Positions 49,301 through 60,800 of a DNA stretch of 64,000 bases are shown here, piece by piece (position 1 is the first letter of the stretch; every line of letters starts with the position of its first letter). This stretch comes from Psettodes erumei (Eukaryota > Chordata > Actinopteri > Pleuronectiformes > Psettodidae). The DNA lies in the NCBI GenBank assembly GCA_016785225.1, contig JAFBJZ010000437.1:154501-218500 (forward strand), in the 5' to 3' direction. A program made the position numbers and the translations under genes. Under the pieces are notes generated by a model that did no database searches, had not been told where the DNA came from, and was given only the letters and a program-made list of their open reading frames with translations.

Positions 49301-52300
49301 TCCATGACAAACACCATGACAGTGGGTCCATTTATTCTCTGCTAGGGTCATTTGCTTGTAAGCCTATCACATTAGGCTGCATCTTGATTTCCCCAGCTTG
49401 GAAACAATCAGACCCCTCATTAGTGAATTGATATTTTGTGGCTTCAATTTGTGTACAAGGAAGTTGTGCGAGATAATGGATTTGAGAGGGCCGCTGTTAT
49501 GCCATTTGTGATTTAAAATGCCCCGATAATTAATTAAAAGGGCGTTGAACTGGAGATCAAACTTTTTTAGAGCCCAAATGCAAAGTAGCCATCTTCACTT
49601 GAACTCGGGAATGGACTTCTGAGAAGACAGATTGCAGTGTCAATTATATTGTGCACCTCATCTTTCTTTTGAAAGTGTGTTTACAGTTTGGAGAGGGGAG
49701 GGCTCCTCTTAATCTGTCAGTCAATCAGCCAGGGTCTCTGTTTTGTTTCAGCGACGCTATTTACTGATAATAATTTTGTTTGTGTATTTTGAGCATACAG
49801 CACTGCTTTTTCTCATCTTTGCTTCTTCTTCATATGTGTTTTTTTAACAGACAGCCGATCGTCCTCTCGTCCTTCCTCCGCTCGCAGCAGACGGTCATCT
49901 CTGTCGAGCTCAGTCACGATGACATCCAGCAGCACTAAGCCCAGCAAAATACCAGAGCCTGAAGGCTTACAGGTAAACTATAGGAGTTACATTTAGTATA
50001 GTCACAATGATTTAGATGTATAGATATAAGCCACGTCCAAGTCCATTAAAGACCTCATTTTAAAGACAGTTTTCTGTCTTTAATACTCATTTAATATTTA
50101 TTTTAGCAGGGACAATTGTATAACATGCATCGCTGCCACATACGTAGCATTTATAGCCTAAGCTAGACTGCATCGATCGCCCCTAGATGGGCCTTAATAC
50201 GAATACAAAACTCAACAAGCTGCAAGCAGCACAAAACAAAAACAATGATATAAAGAACCAGATTATTTATGACTACATGACAGATGCTTCGACTTGAGTT
50301 TAAAACCATCCCATTCCTGATCCATTAGACAAATCGCAATTAATAACATAAAAAACAGTTGTAAAAATCATGACTCATTTTTAGTCGTCGACGACTCATG
50401 TTTATAAATGACCTTTGATGACAGAAAATCAAATTTAATTCAGCAATTTCTTCTAATAAAATTTAAATTTATGTTGGAGAATGGTATATTATGAATCTTA
50501 AAGATGAGCCATTTGTACCGTCAGTGAAAAAACCTGCACGTCCACGTACATGGGCCCACATGAGGGACCCCATGATAACAAGGACCCTGCAGTCCCCTGC
50601 ACACCCGGCTCTCCAATTTTCACTGTCACCCAGTGTTTTTGATGGGCGAATTTAGCCCTGGGTGGATAGATATACACTGTATTGATCCCTCACTCTCTGT
50701 TTTCACTCTTTTTGACTTAAACCTCGTCTGGTTTGCTTTACGGCCAGGGGGTAAATAAATAAAAAAAAATAAAAACAACAGCCCCCTGCTCCATCTCTGC
50801 GGTCCAAGCATGAGGTTGAGATTGGAAAGGGCCAGACATCATTCCAGGAAAAGGAATGTGTATCCAGAGATTACCTCTGAGGGAAGTGCTCAGTATATTG
50901 GCTACTATATTGCCACGGGCTGATAATTGGGAGATGGTGGATGGAGGGCAGGTGGGTGTTTTTGTAGTGCTGCGTGTGAGTGTGTATGCATATCTGCGTG
51001 TGTTCCTTGTGGGATGCTAATGTGTCAAAATGGATAGAGAGCTGGAGAGTATGGATTATTCTTACTTATAAGTCTTTATGTGTAGGTTTCACTTATAGTG
51101 CAAGGCAAAGTTTCAGTGTGTGTGGTTTTATGTGTGTGTGTGGGGGGCTGGACCGGTGTCCTGCGACCCTCTGCGTAGCAGTAAATCAGACCTGTGGCAG
51201 GAGCAGGTGACAGCGCCTGTATTAGTCTGCAGGCTGACGCCCTCTCTGAGGAGGCATTAATTCTGATGTCTTTAAGCAGCAGATGGGTGCCCATGGCCAT
51301 TTCTTTCATTTAATATTGTCTGGACAAACCACTGAAGTGTTATGATTTGATCTTTTATGCCTCTCACAGCCCAAGATAAATACATGGAGAAAATGGCTTT
51401 CCTCTAAAGGCGTGACATGCTCCGTCTTTATGGTACTTTCTTTGTTTAACTTGGTGATTTATTTGTCCACTAAAAGGATATATAGTCTATTCCAGACTCG
51501 CTCGGCCCTCAGTGTCCTCTTACTGTGTGTCCACGCCAACTGTGCTTTCATTTAATGGGCCTCCAATGAGTGGAAGGCAAACTTCCCTGTTTTGATGTTT
51601 CTGTTCAATTTCAAATTATTATCTCATTTCAGTTGTGCTGCCAGACGAAGGAGCAACAAGATTTCAAAATGAGAGAAACATTAGGACTCATAAATATTGC
51701 CAAAGGAGCCTCTTGATAGTTTAGAATGACCGCTGGCCCAAGATCGAAAAGGCTGTATTTATCAAAGTTAAATGGACTCCAATTTGCCATATCAGGAGGG
51801 GGATTTACTTCATGCTGCAGCAGAATCACAGTGTAACACTTCTGCCCTCCTCTGGATCTGCACTAGAACGACAAGTGTTTACCCACTGCTGAGCCGACAT
51901 CAACTGTGAAATAATGAATATGCCCCCTGAAGGTTGGAGAGATAATTATCCCAACTGCAGTTTCTTTTAATCAAGGAAGCAACCTCACTGTTATGATTGA
52001 CTGCTTAATTCACTTTTTTTCCCCATGCCAAAATATACTCCATCCCCGTCGCAAGATCAGTCCTTCTTTTAATAGGAACTGCAAATTAGTTTTGGTTTCT
52101 GTTGAATGAATAAATGCATTTTGTTGTCAGGCAGCAAAACTGTTGTGTCAGGCTCCAGAGACCACACATCATGAAATATATGAGGATAAACATAAGAAAT
52201 GCAGCATATGATATTTCAAAGGGATTCAAATAGCAAACAATCGGGTCTACGGTATGTCTGATAGTATGTCTGGCTCACAATTCTTTTTCTTTTTTTTGCT

Positions 52301-55300
52301 TTATTAGCCATGTTATATGATTCTTGCAGGATTGGCATCACAGTTGTATGAAGGGATGTTTCTTCTTGGAGGATGACGGCAGTCTCAGCTCTCTGCAGTA
52401 CGAGCTCCATGTCCCCCAGACAACCACCGTCTACCTGACCATCCAACCACTCAGCCTCAGACCTGGTACACAACACTGTTTTATACCACACATAAACAAA
52501 AATTACACAACCCTGTCGGGCATATGGATGTTATATTTCTGCTTGTTTCCCTTGATCAGGGAGATCAGGGACAGAATAGCACCTCTGGAGCGAGTTTGCT
52601 TCTCTTGGCTCTGGATCCAGACCTCGGCTGGTCAGGGTTCATCTCTTAGAAAGTCACATATTTTAATTGCCTGCTGGACGACTCGCTGTAGCTGCACAGT
52701 TTTAAAGAGGCTTTTTGTGACGCTGTAACATAAATAAAGTATCGCCTCAGTAATTTTCAGATTATGAATCATAAACAAAAAGCGCTCACAGAAGACTGAC
52801 TTTGTTTATTGCCCCCTGCACTGTATTTTACAGGGTGTGGCAGCAGGTCAGATTTTGTAGGGGATGTGTGAGATTGTGTTCCAGCTCAGTGGACAATAAT
52901 TTATGACAAACAATAAGAAGATGGTGTGGTTAAGTTTATAAAAATGGAGCATGCAGTGGCAGATAGTCGGTTGGTGTGTAAGGTGGAAAGTTAGTCCCCC
53001 TGTCAATGTTTTGGTATAACCAAGGTAAAACTAAATATATGTTCAACATATATTATATATTATATAATATATTCAGTAACATATTCAGTGACAAAATGCG
53101 CAAATTCATCCTCTCCCTTTTTCTGTTCTGTTCAAATATCTATAGTTCCACAGTCTAATAAATGTAAGAAGTCATAACCCGCGTTACTTTTCAGACAAGT
53201 GTTCACCCTGGATGACAGTGGACACGGCGCTCTTTGTCATGTCAGCTGGTGAAACCAAGGACGACTCCACATTAGTGCTTTTCACTGAGTCAAGAGACAA
53301 AGAGGTATGTTTGTGTGTGTGCAAATATACAGCATGTGTACTTTTCCATTTCTTCATATTCACAGTTGCATTTTTAAAAAATCCTTCCCATTGACACTTA
53401 ACTTCAGAGAAGCGGTGAAAAAGAATTCCAGGATATGCTTTTTTAAAAATTACCATGCCACTCTTTGTTCCCACAGAAGTATGTTTGGAAAGGAGAACTG
53501 AATGCTGGGACCTACTTCCTGCTCCCCTTCACCAGTGGCTGCAGACTAAAGAAAAGGAGCAAAAAGAACCTTTCTAATAATCCTGTGGAGCTTGTCAACA
53601 GGACTGACACCGGAGAACTAGACCTCACCAGGGAGCTCAGGTTTGTGTGTATATATGTGTGTGCATGTGTGTGTGTGTGTGTGTGCCTGCCTGCCTCATT
53701 CATTACCAACAAAGCTCTCAGTGAATCTTTTAGTTCTGACTCTAACTAAAAGCGTACGCTAATATTTTAATGCGTACATATAAAATACACTGTGGATTCA
53801 TTATGGCTTTGCCCATTGTGTTCTTTTATGATGTAGAGATGGATGAAACGATGAGCAGAAGAATGAATGGAGGCTGTCTATTGCTTGACCCTGCATGAAA
53901 GTTCTCTGTGTGGCTCCCTTTGTGCCACAGGGAGGCGCTGTCTGACATCTTTGAGGTCATAGACCTGGATGGAAATGGTTTGCTCAGTCTGGAGGAGTAC
54001 AACTTCTTTGAGCTGAGGACCAGTGGAGAGAGGTGTGACAAGGATGCCTGGGCTGTCTGCAAAGGTAATCATTTTCACTGTGGTGCCGATAGAGTCACAT
54101 TTTGAAGCAGCACAAGCATTAACCTTATGTTTCCTGTGTGGGGGCAGAAAACTTTGATATGAGAAAGAACCAGCTGACACGGCAGGGCTTCATGGAGCTG
54201 AACCTGATGGAGGCCACAGAGAAAGATGGAGACCCTGCAGACCTGTGGGTCACCCTGGAAGCCATGGGCTACAACCGCATGCTGGAGCTAGTAGAAGTAC
54301 GTTGACATATCTGATGTCGTTCAAAACAAGGTGGCTGAATTTAAGGCTCATGCCGACACCTAAATAAGTTTTCTACAACATCACACACTCTCGTGAAGCT
54401 ACATTCACATTTTTCTCTCTTGGTTTCCACACACACCGAAACATAAAGACTTTAAGTGACTCACTTGAGTCCTACTAACTAACTGAATTAACACCTCTTC
54501 CTCCGACTCCCTCAGGCTTGTCCGTTCCAGATAGATGTACACTGTGAAGGCACTCAGCCCTCTCTCCAGCCACTCAGTATGGACTCAGGGCCCAAGATTT
54601 TGAACCAGGCCCTCCAGAAGTCCATCACAGCCAGGACAGGGGCCAAAGCACTGAGGGGACATGACAACGTCTACGTCTACACCTACCGAGGAGAGCACAG
54701 GATCTCCTCTCTCATAGCCAACAAGGTAGGCAAAAGACTGGAGGTGGAGTTTTATTCTAAAAGTAGGATATCCAAGGGCAAGGAAATACTGATGTGAACA
54801 TGCTCCCCCATTTAACAATATTACATATACATCAGTCAACAGTCCACTTGGATCATCTAACTGCCATGTATCGTTATGGCCAGCAGGGGGATGATGGTCT
54901 AACTCTCAATAAGTGAATGAATGAATGAAAAAATGTTGCACAAAACATCAGAGTTTATTCATTTTTTAATAGTAGGCATGATGGTGTATTTCATAAGGAC
55001 AACAATTGCCACGGTTTGATTGAGACACTCTGTCTTAATACAGTCTACTGCTACAGTGTGTGGTTACTGGAGCTCATTCACCCCATTCGTAATTGATATG
55101 CAGCGGTGGTATCCACTCCCATAGCAACAGGATCTGCTCTAAAAGAATGACCCGGTGATACAACAGAACTGCTGATCAGTGAAAACATCCTACCTGCTGA
55201 TCATGAGAGTGATTATTCAAATTCATTATATTCACCCATAAGTTTAAAATTCAACTACAGTAACTCTAGCAGCTTTTGCCAGTAATGTCCACATTACTAT

Positions 55301-55875
55301 GTCCAAAACAGTTGTGCTTTCCTGATTTTAGCGCAGATGACTTGTAATTATGGGTAAACAGAAAAGAGACTACAATATTATAGATTTTTACTTGTTTATC
55401 TCTCTTTATGTTTAGTGGTTGAAACTGATTTCTCCATATCCATTGACTTCAAGAAGAAAGTTGACCAATACCCTTTGTGTTGCAGAACAACCAGAAAGTG
55501 ACTGTGCATGTGAACAATGAGCAGAGCAGGAACTGCAGCAGCAGTCGAGGCATGAGTGTGTTTGCTGTCGAGGTGCCAGCTCGGACCAAGATGGTATGAA
55601 GTTTTCCACTGTGCTCTTTAACAGTCTGAGAAATGTCTTGGTCATTGTTATAAGATCAGATGCCCATCTTGAAAATGTGATTGTTTCCACTCTACTTCAT
55701 TCAAATTGATGGCTGCAAATGAGATTATAGTCATACATAGTATGACACGCTGGGAGTTTTAGATGCTAATCCAAACGTGTGTCCTGTCTCCTAGGTGTGC
55801 CAACATGTGCTGCCCATCAATGACAAACAGGACTGGACCTACAACTGTGTGGAGACCATACTAACCTGCACATAA
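46370..55875 (+). CDS. efcab7: EF-hand calcium-binding domain protein 7, 13 exons
   Basis: EFCAB7 acts at the base of primary cilia, where with IQCE it anchors the EVC-EVC2 complex and promotes Hedgehog signalling. Coding exons: 46370-46499, 46799-47010, 47196-47282, 47715-47913, 49851-49972, 52330-52465, 53195-53304, 53477-53640, 53931-54064, 54148-54296, 54516-54725, 55486-55593, 55795-55875. All junctions keep phase, giving 613 aa (human about 629). Three canonical EF-hand loops are visible: DANGDGYITHSE (96-107), DINKDGKLDYAE (132-143) and DLDGNGLLSLEE (398-409). A serine-rich linker fills about 190-250. Family signatures include NPSQATLNKYWTP, SLEEYNFFELRTSGE and the C-terminal CQHVLPIND. 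The start was chosen by alignment to the remembered human protein; the human N-terminal extension is absent. No defects are seen. Confidence 0.93.
47914..49850. other. efcab7 intron 4 (non-coding content)
   Basis: The intron is 1.9 kb with no recognisable coding exon. The distal part (about 49330-49760) has the mixed, non-repetitive texture of conserved non-coding DNA, with 'ccccgataattaattaaaag' near 49521 carrying homeodomain-type cores. Confidence 0.45.
49973..52329. other. efcab7 intron 5 (non-coding content)
   Basis: At 2.4 kb this is the largest efcab7 intron, and it has no recognisable coding exon. Short G/T-rich simple-sequence patches occur near 50965-51150. The stretch around 51360-52010 is complex and non-repetitive, with several TAAT-type cores, and could be regulatory. 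Nothing firm can be assigned. Confidence 0.45.
53665..53685. repeat. (TG)n microsatellite in efcab7 intron 8
   Basis: About ten TG units lie shortly after the exon 8 donor at 53641, inside a longer imperfect G/T-rich stretch beginning at the splice site. Confidence 0.9.
54879..54892 (+). promoter_or_regulatory. CTCF-like motif in efcab7 intron 11
   Basis: GCCAGCAGGGGGATGA contains CCAGCAGGGGG, a perfect match to the first 11 positions of the CTCF core. The next base is A instead of C. Such sites also occur inside fish SINE-like repeats, so function is uncertain. Confidence 0.25.
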
Positions 55876-55934
55876 AGGTGTACTTCACTTTGAAATTATA
55901 GCTCTACATAAAAACAAAATTAAATTATAATAAA
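55876..55934 (+). terminator. efcab7: efcab7 3' UTR with poly(A) signal
   Basis: AATAAA at 55929-55934 lies 54 bases after the efcab7 stop codon, giving a very short 3' UTR. It is the nearest canonical signal. Confidence 0.6.
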
Positions 55935-57600
55935 AATGATAAGTCGAGACTGTAGACCTGTTAATCACCAAATCAATGCTTACTGGATATTCTATTTACA
56001 GAATATCCATAGAATATCCACTTTAGCGCTTATACTTTTGCTTTGGTCCTCCATGAAATCTTTATTACCCTATGGCTGTCCATACTCTTAATACAGTATG
56101 GGGCCTGTGAGGATTCGCAGGTTGGCAGTGGAATGCATTCCTTTGCATTGCGCGCAGGTCTAAACTTTATTTGCCCTTGGCCTTTTCAGCTGAGAACAGT
56201 CTTGACCTCCTATTTATATCTCTCTGGTCATTATTTGCCCTTTGACTTTCTCTCCTGAAACAGTAGAGCCACCTCACTAAATGTCACTTGGCATGTGAGC
56301 TGTACAGCAGTATTTCAGTGTCGTGAGCCCCTGTCTGCTCTTCCTCTCCCAGCACAGAGGCTTAGTAACACCCCATTGCTCGGGGTTTTTGGGAGCTGTG
56401 AGCCAGTTTGAATACTTACTACTTAATTTAAAATCATTATGGTTTTTATGTGTTTTAAGAAAAACATATCTGTTTTATTTTTATTTCACTAATGCTATCA
56501 ATTAATAAAACTGATGTTATTTTTGCTCTGTTCTTTGAATGTACTCTACATTTTCCTTGTCTTGAAGTTATTGAGAGGTAAAATTATATACATGTACGTA
56601 GTGTAATTGCAGATGCATATCCTGGTCGAACTGCCAACACAGCCAAAGACACGCCCCATTGTCATGATGGCAGGTCTGACGTTAAACTTTGTTCTGCTAA
56701 TGCTGATCAAACACACTGTGGTGCAACAGGCAAACAGCAGGGGCCTGAAATGGTCTATTTCACAATATTCTCCCTGCGAAATTCATCCGTTTACTCAAAT
56801 ACAGGGTTCTATTGCAAAATCTTTCTCTCTCAGCAATTGTAAGGGTAATTAATATTTCAGTAAATTTCACTGACTTATTAGAGAGTTAATTATTTAACCC
56901 ATTTTCTGTCCAGACTTTTCCATAAGGGTGGGACTACAAGCCTTGCAGTCATTGACCCCTAGGTCAAGGTCTGCTGAAGCTTCAGGCCTCGCAGGGAAAC
57001 ATTCTCTTTATCACCTGCATTTGGTTGCAGTGTAGATTGTAAGGGTCTCACTGCCCAGCTCAATGGCACCTAAGTAGGGAGGCTGTATGCAGACCCAGAG
57101 CTCGCCTGTCCATTTGAGAAATGTCACCATCATGACCAGAGCTATCACTGAGGACACTTAATAAATAATACTGTGCAATTACAATACAACACTATAGCCA
57201 TTAGCTCTGGGTTTAATAAGATTGAATAACAGACTCCATCCCTATTTACTTGATTTTCAGACGCCCTGGTAGCATGACAACACCTCTGATTTGATATGGA
57301 CGAGGCATGTCCATGCAATCACAACTTCTGGTGTTTGAGTCCCAGCCAGGGAACCATGATACATGTTCTCCATCACTCAGTCTACTGTCATTTCCTGTCA
57401 CTTCTCCACCATCAAACAAAGGCAAAATTGGTGAGGGGGTAAAACTACTACTTTTTAAAAGTATGCGAGAGTTGTGGTGGGTTGCTGGAGAGGGTCTCTG
57501 AAATCTCTAAAATCCTGGCTGCAGCCCTGAACGATTTGGACATCACAATGCAAAACAGTTATTCATTTGTGTATGTTAATTAGTTAGACGACCCCAAAGA
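55935..57600. other. efcab7-pgm1 intergenic region
   Basis: No coding exon or clear repeat is recognisable in 1.7 kb. The composition is AT-rich until about 57600, where it turns GC-rich toward the pgm1 promoter. The open frames present are short and unrelated to known families. Confidence 0.6.
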
Positions 57601-57851
57601 AGGGAACTGAAGTTGTGGGAAATTATAACGTTCTATTTAACGCCCATGTTGGCGCTGAGTGGGAAACGACATGGTCTCGACTTGCCCTTTAAACTGAGAA
57701 GGCGGGTCAAAGTCGGGGGGGGGGTCGTCCGCTGTGTACGTGCGGCTGCTCCGCCACTGCAGTCGCCTCCTCGTCGGACTGGGTTGCGGATCACACGGGA
57801 CGACTGACATTGGTTCTCACTTGTGTGTGTCGGGGGGGTGCGTTATCGAAA
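57601..57851 (+). promoter_or_regulatory. pgm1: pgm1 promoter and 5' leader
   Basis: The 250 bases before the pgm1 ATG are GC- and CpG-rich, including a run of nine or more G at 57715-57724 and GTCGTCCGC-type stretches. There is no TATA box, as expected for a housekeeping enzyme. The frame of the first exon stays open upstream of 57852 but contains no in-frame ATG. Confidence 0.45.
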
Positions 57852-60800
57852 ATGGTGAAAGTGACGACAGTGAAGACCAAGCCGTACACGGACCAGAAGC
57901 CCGGGACGAGCGGCTTGAGGAAGAGGGTGACGGTGTTCCAGAAGAACCAGCACTATGCGGAAAACTTCATCCAGAGCATTATCTCTGTCATCGAGCCCAA
58001 TGAGCGCCAGGCGGCCACTCTGGTGGTGGGGGGCGACGGGAGGTTTTTCATGAAAGACGCGATTCAGCTGATCGTTCAGATCGCAGCCGCCAACGGGGTC
58101 AGTTGGAGAAGGAGACACTGTCCATCTTTGCTGTTCTCTGCTAGCCGCGTTTAGCTGAAACACCCCGAACCCGACAGACTCCCACTGAGTGACTTGTCAG
58201 CTAGCAAGGTGACGTAGAAGCTAGCTGTCAAGTCGCACTCTATATTATGTTGTTTGGGGCTCATATAGCTACTCGGCTAACGTTAGCCGTGAGACGAAGT
58301 GGGGTGACCTATCTTGCTAATGCTAACGGTAACGGTCGTTCTTTTTCTTTCTTTTTTTTTTTTTTAAGCCCAAAACCCGCAAATTACTCCCCAGTTACAT
58401 GCCCTATGTGCAGTCAACATTATTGATACCGAAGTGTTTTCGCGTTGACCGGGTTTTGACTTTTCATGATAGTTTCAACGGTATTCAAGTAAACGTCAAA
58501 TGATGCGGTGAATTTGAATAAAGAATTGAACGACTTTCATTTAGCAAACCCCAATACTGCGTGGTATAACAATGAAACACTGTTTGAGCGTGACATCCCT
58601 GTGTCTACATGTTGTGATGCCATGACATGTATTGGTCCGGACTCCTCACGGTTGTATAAAAATGACAGGTGTTTTCTTGCGATGTCTCCGGTGGCAGCTT
58701 GACCGCGGTGATCTTTCGGATGAAGTGCACGTAGGGGGTCACTTGCGTATCAGACGATAACCTTTGACATTTAAACACGACGGCCTCAATCTGTGCTCCA
58801 GTGTGCAAGGCTGCAGCTCTTTTTTCTGGATTGCAAAACAATGTCGGTCTTGGGTCTTGCCCAATCCTACAAATGTGCAAAAGTGGGGTTTGGCTGTTGT
58901 AAAAGGAAGCGTGATATCCCGATGTTGTGTTGTTTCATAATAACTGCTGTGTGAGGCCACTGGATGCCGTCACTCTTGATGTTGCTGAAACGAGGCTGCA
59001 GGGGGCGTGCCCTGACGTGCCCTGCCGTGCCGTGCAACGTGCACCAAGTCACGTTGGCGTGCATATGTCTTGCATCGTGCAGAAATGAATGAATAGTTAA
59101 TACGGTACGTGTGCGTTTCATTTGGCATGTCCAGTGTACCATCCAGCACTCTTCATCACATTTGTGCAGGACATGGGGGCTGCTGCCCACAGCAAATCTG
59201 TGACCCTCTCTTTCATGAGACTGTCTCTGGCATAGTCACTGCAAAGCAACCAATGGTCAATTCACGTTTCAGCACTGAAGCCAGTAGGCCCCAATTGCAC
59301 AACCCCCGTGGGATACATATGTGTATATATATTTTTGCAGTTTTTTCACAAGTGGCTGTTGTTAGGAAATGAAGCAGTGAGGAAGCGGTGTCATGGTGCT
59401 ATACGGTGCACAGAAAGAGGCTTTACTGTTCATGTGTTTACACAAGGCAAACCACTGCATATTTTAAAAGAGAGAGTTTACTTGGACTGAGTTACTGGGG
59501 TGAGATAGTCACACAAAGCTACATCTTCTGCAGCAATTGCAAAGGAGTTTAACACCGTAAAGTTGTAAACAGAAAATAAATCTAAATCAGATACATATTT
59601 CATATTGATATTGTTGTAGGACTCCTTGTTCTTGTCACTAAGGATAGTTCTTTATGTTGACGAATGTATATGTGGGGTCATTATCATGCTGCAGATTGCA
59701 GACTTTTTTATCAGTCAGGTGCATGCCTGATGGTAGTGTGTGAGGGATAGAAAGAATCTAAAGTGCTATATGTGTTGAGATGAACATAATAACACGACCT
59801 GTGTATTTATCTTACTGCCCCTGTCCCTCAGTTTGAATAGTTAGTTAGTCAGGTTCATCTTTTCTAGTATCTTCAGTCAGTGAGTGTGCATTAATCCATG
59901 CGTATGCATATGCATTCCCTACCTGCAGATTAATCATCTGGTGATTGGTCAGAATGGCATCATGTCCACCCCAGCAGTCTCCTGTGTGATCCGCAAGATG
60001 AAGGCAGTCGGTGGCATCATCCTCACAGCTAGCCACAACCCAGGCGGCCCCAATGGAGATTTTGGCATCAAGTACAACATCTCCAGTGGAGGTGAGTGGA
60101 GACAACATTGTGCTCCCAGTTTTCACAGGAGCTCCCAGACCTAACGGTCTTCACACACTGATGCATGGAGTCATATTAAGAACACTGTTTGACTTGGGCA
60201 CAGCTTGTGCATCTGCTACTGTGAATTTGGAAGGAAACAATCCCTCTATGCCTTTGTTTGTACCCAGGACCTGCTCCAGAGGGCATCACAAACAAAATAT
60301 TTGAGATCAGCAAAGGCCTACAGGAGTATCACATCTGTCCAGAGCTGAAAGTGGATCTGTCTGTAATTGGCAAGCAGACCTTTGAAGTAGACACTTTCAA
60401 GCCTTTCACAGGTACATGAGCATCAAGAGTCCTGTCCTCAAACGAAGGACATGCATTCATTCTTTTGTAATACCAGTGACTTGCAATGTGGCAGCACATT
60501 TTGCCTTGAAAGTTAGTTTTTCCCCTCAAAGTTCTTATCTCACCAGCTACCGTTATCTTAATTGTTACTGCTTCCTCTTTGTTTGCCTCAGTGGAGATTG
60601 TGGACTCTGTGGAGGCCTACGCTGAGATGCTGAGGGGCATCTTCGACTTTGCCGCTCTGAAACAGCTTCTCTCTGGGGCCAACCACATTAATGTCCGACT
60701 GGATGCTATGCACGGAGGTACGAAACAGCACGACTCAGGCTTCTGGACTTTAATAGTCTGTACTTGAGTACTAAGCAAGATGGTGGAGGAGTGTGCAGTT

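Noticed and set aside
57810..57851. N-terminal extension of pgm1 upstream of 57852
   Set aside because: The frame is open but starts only with a TTG; the ATG at 57852 matches the family start MVK.
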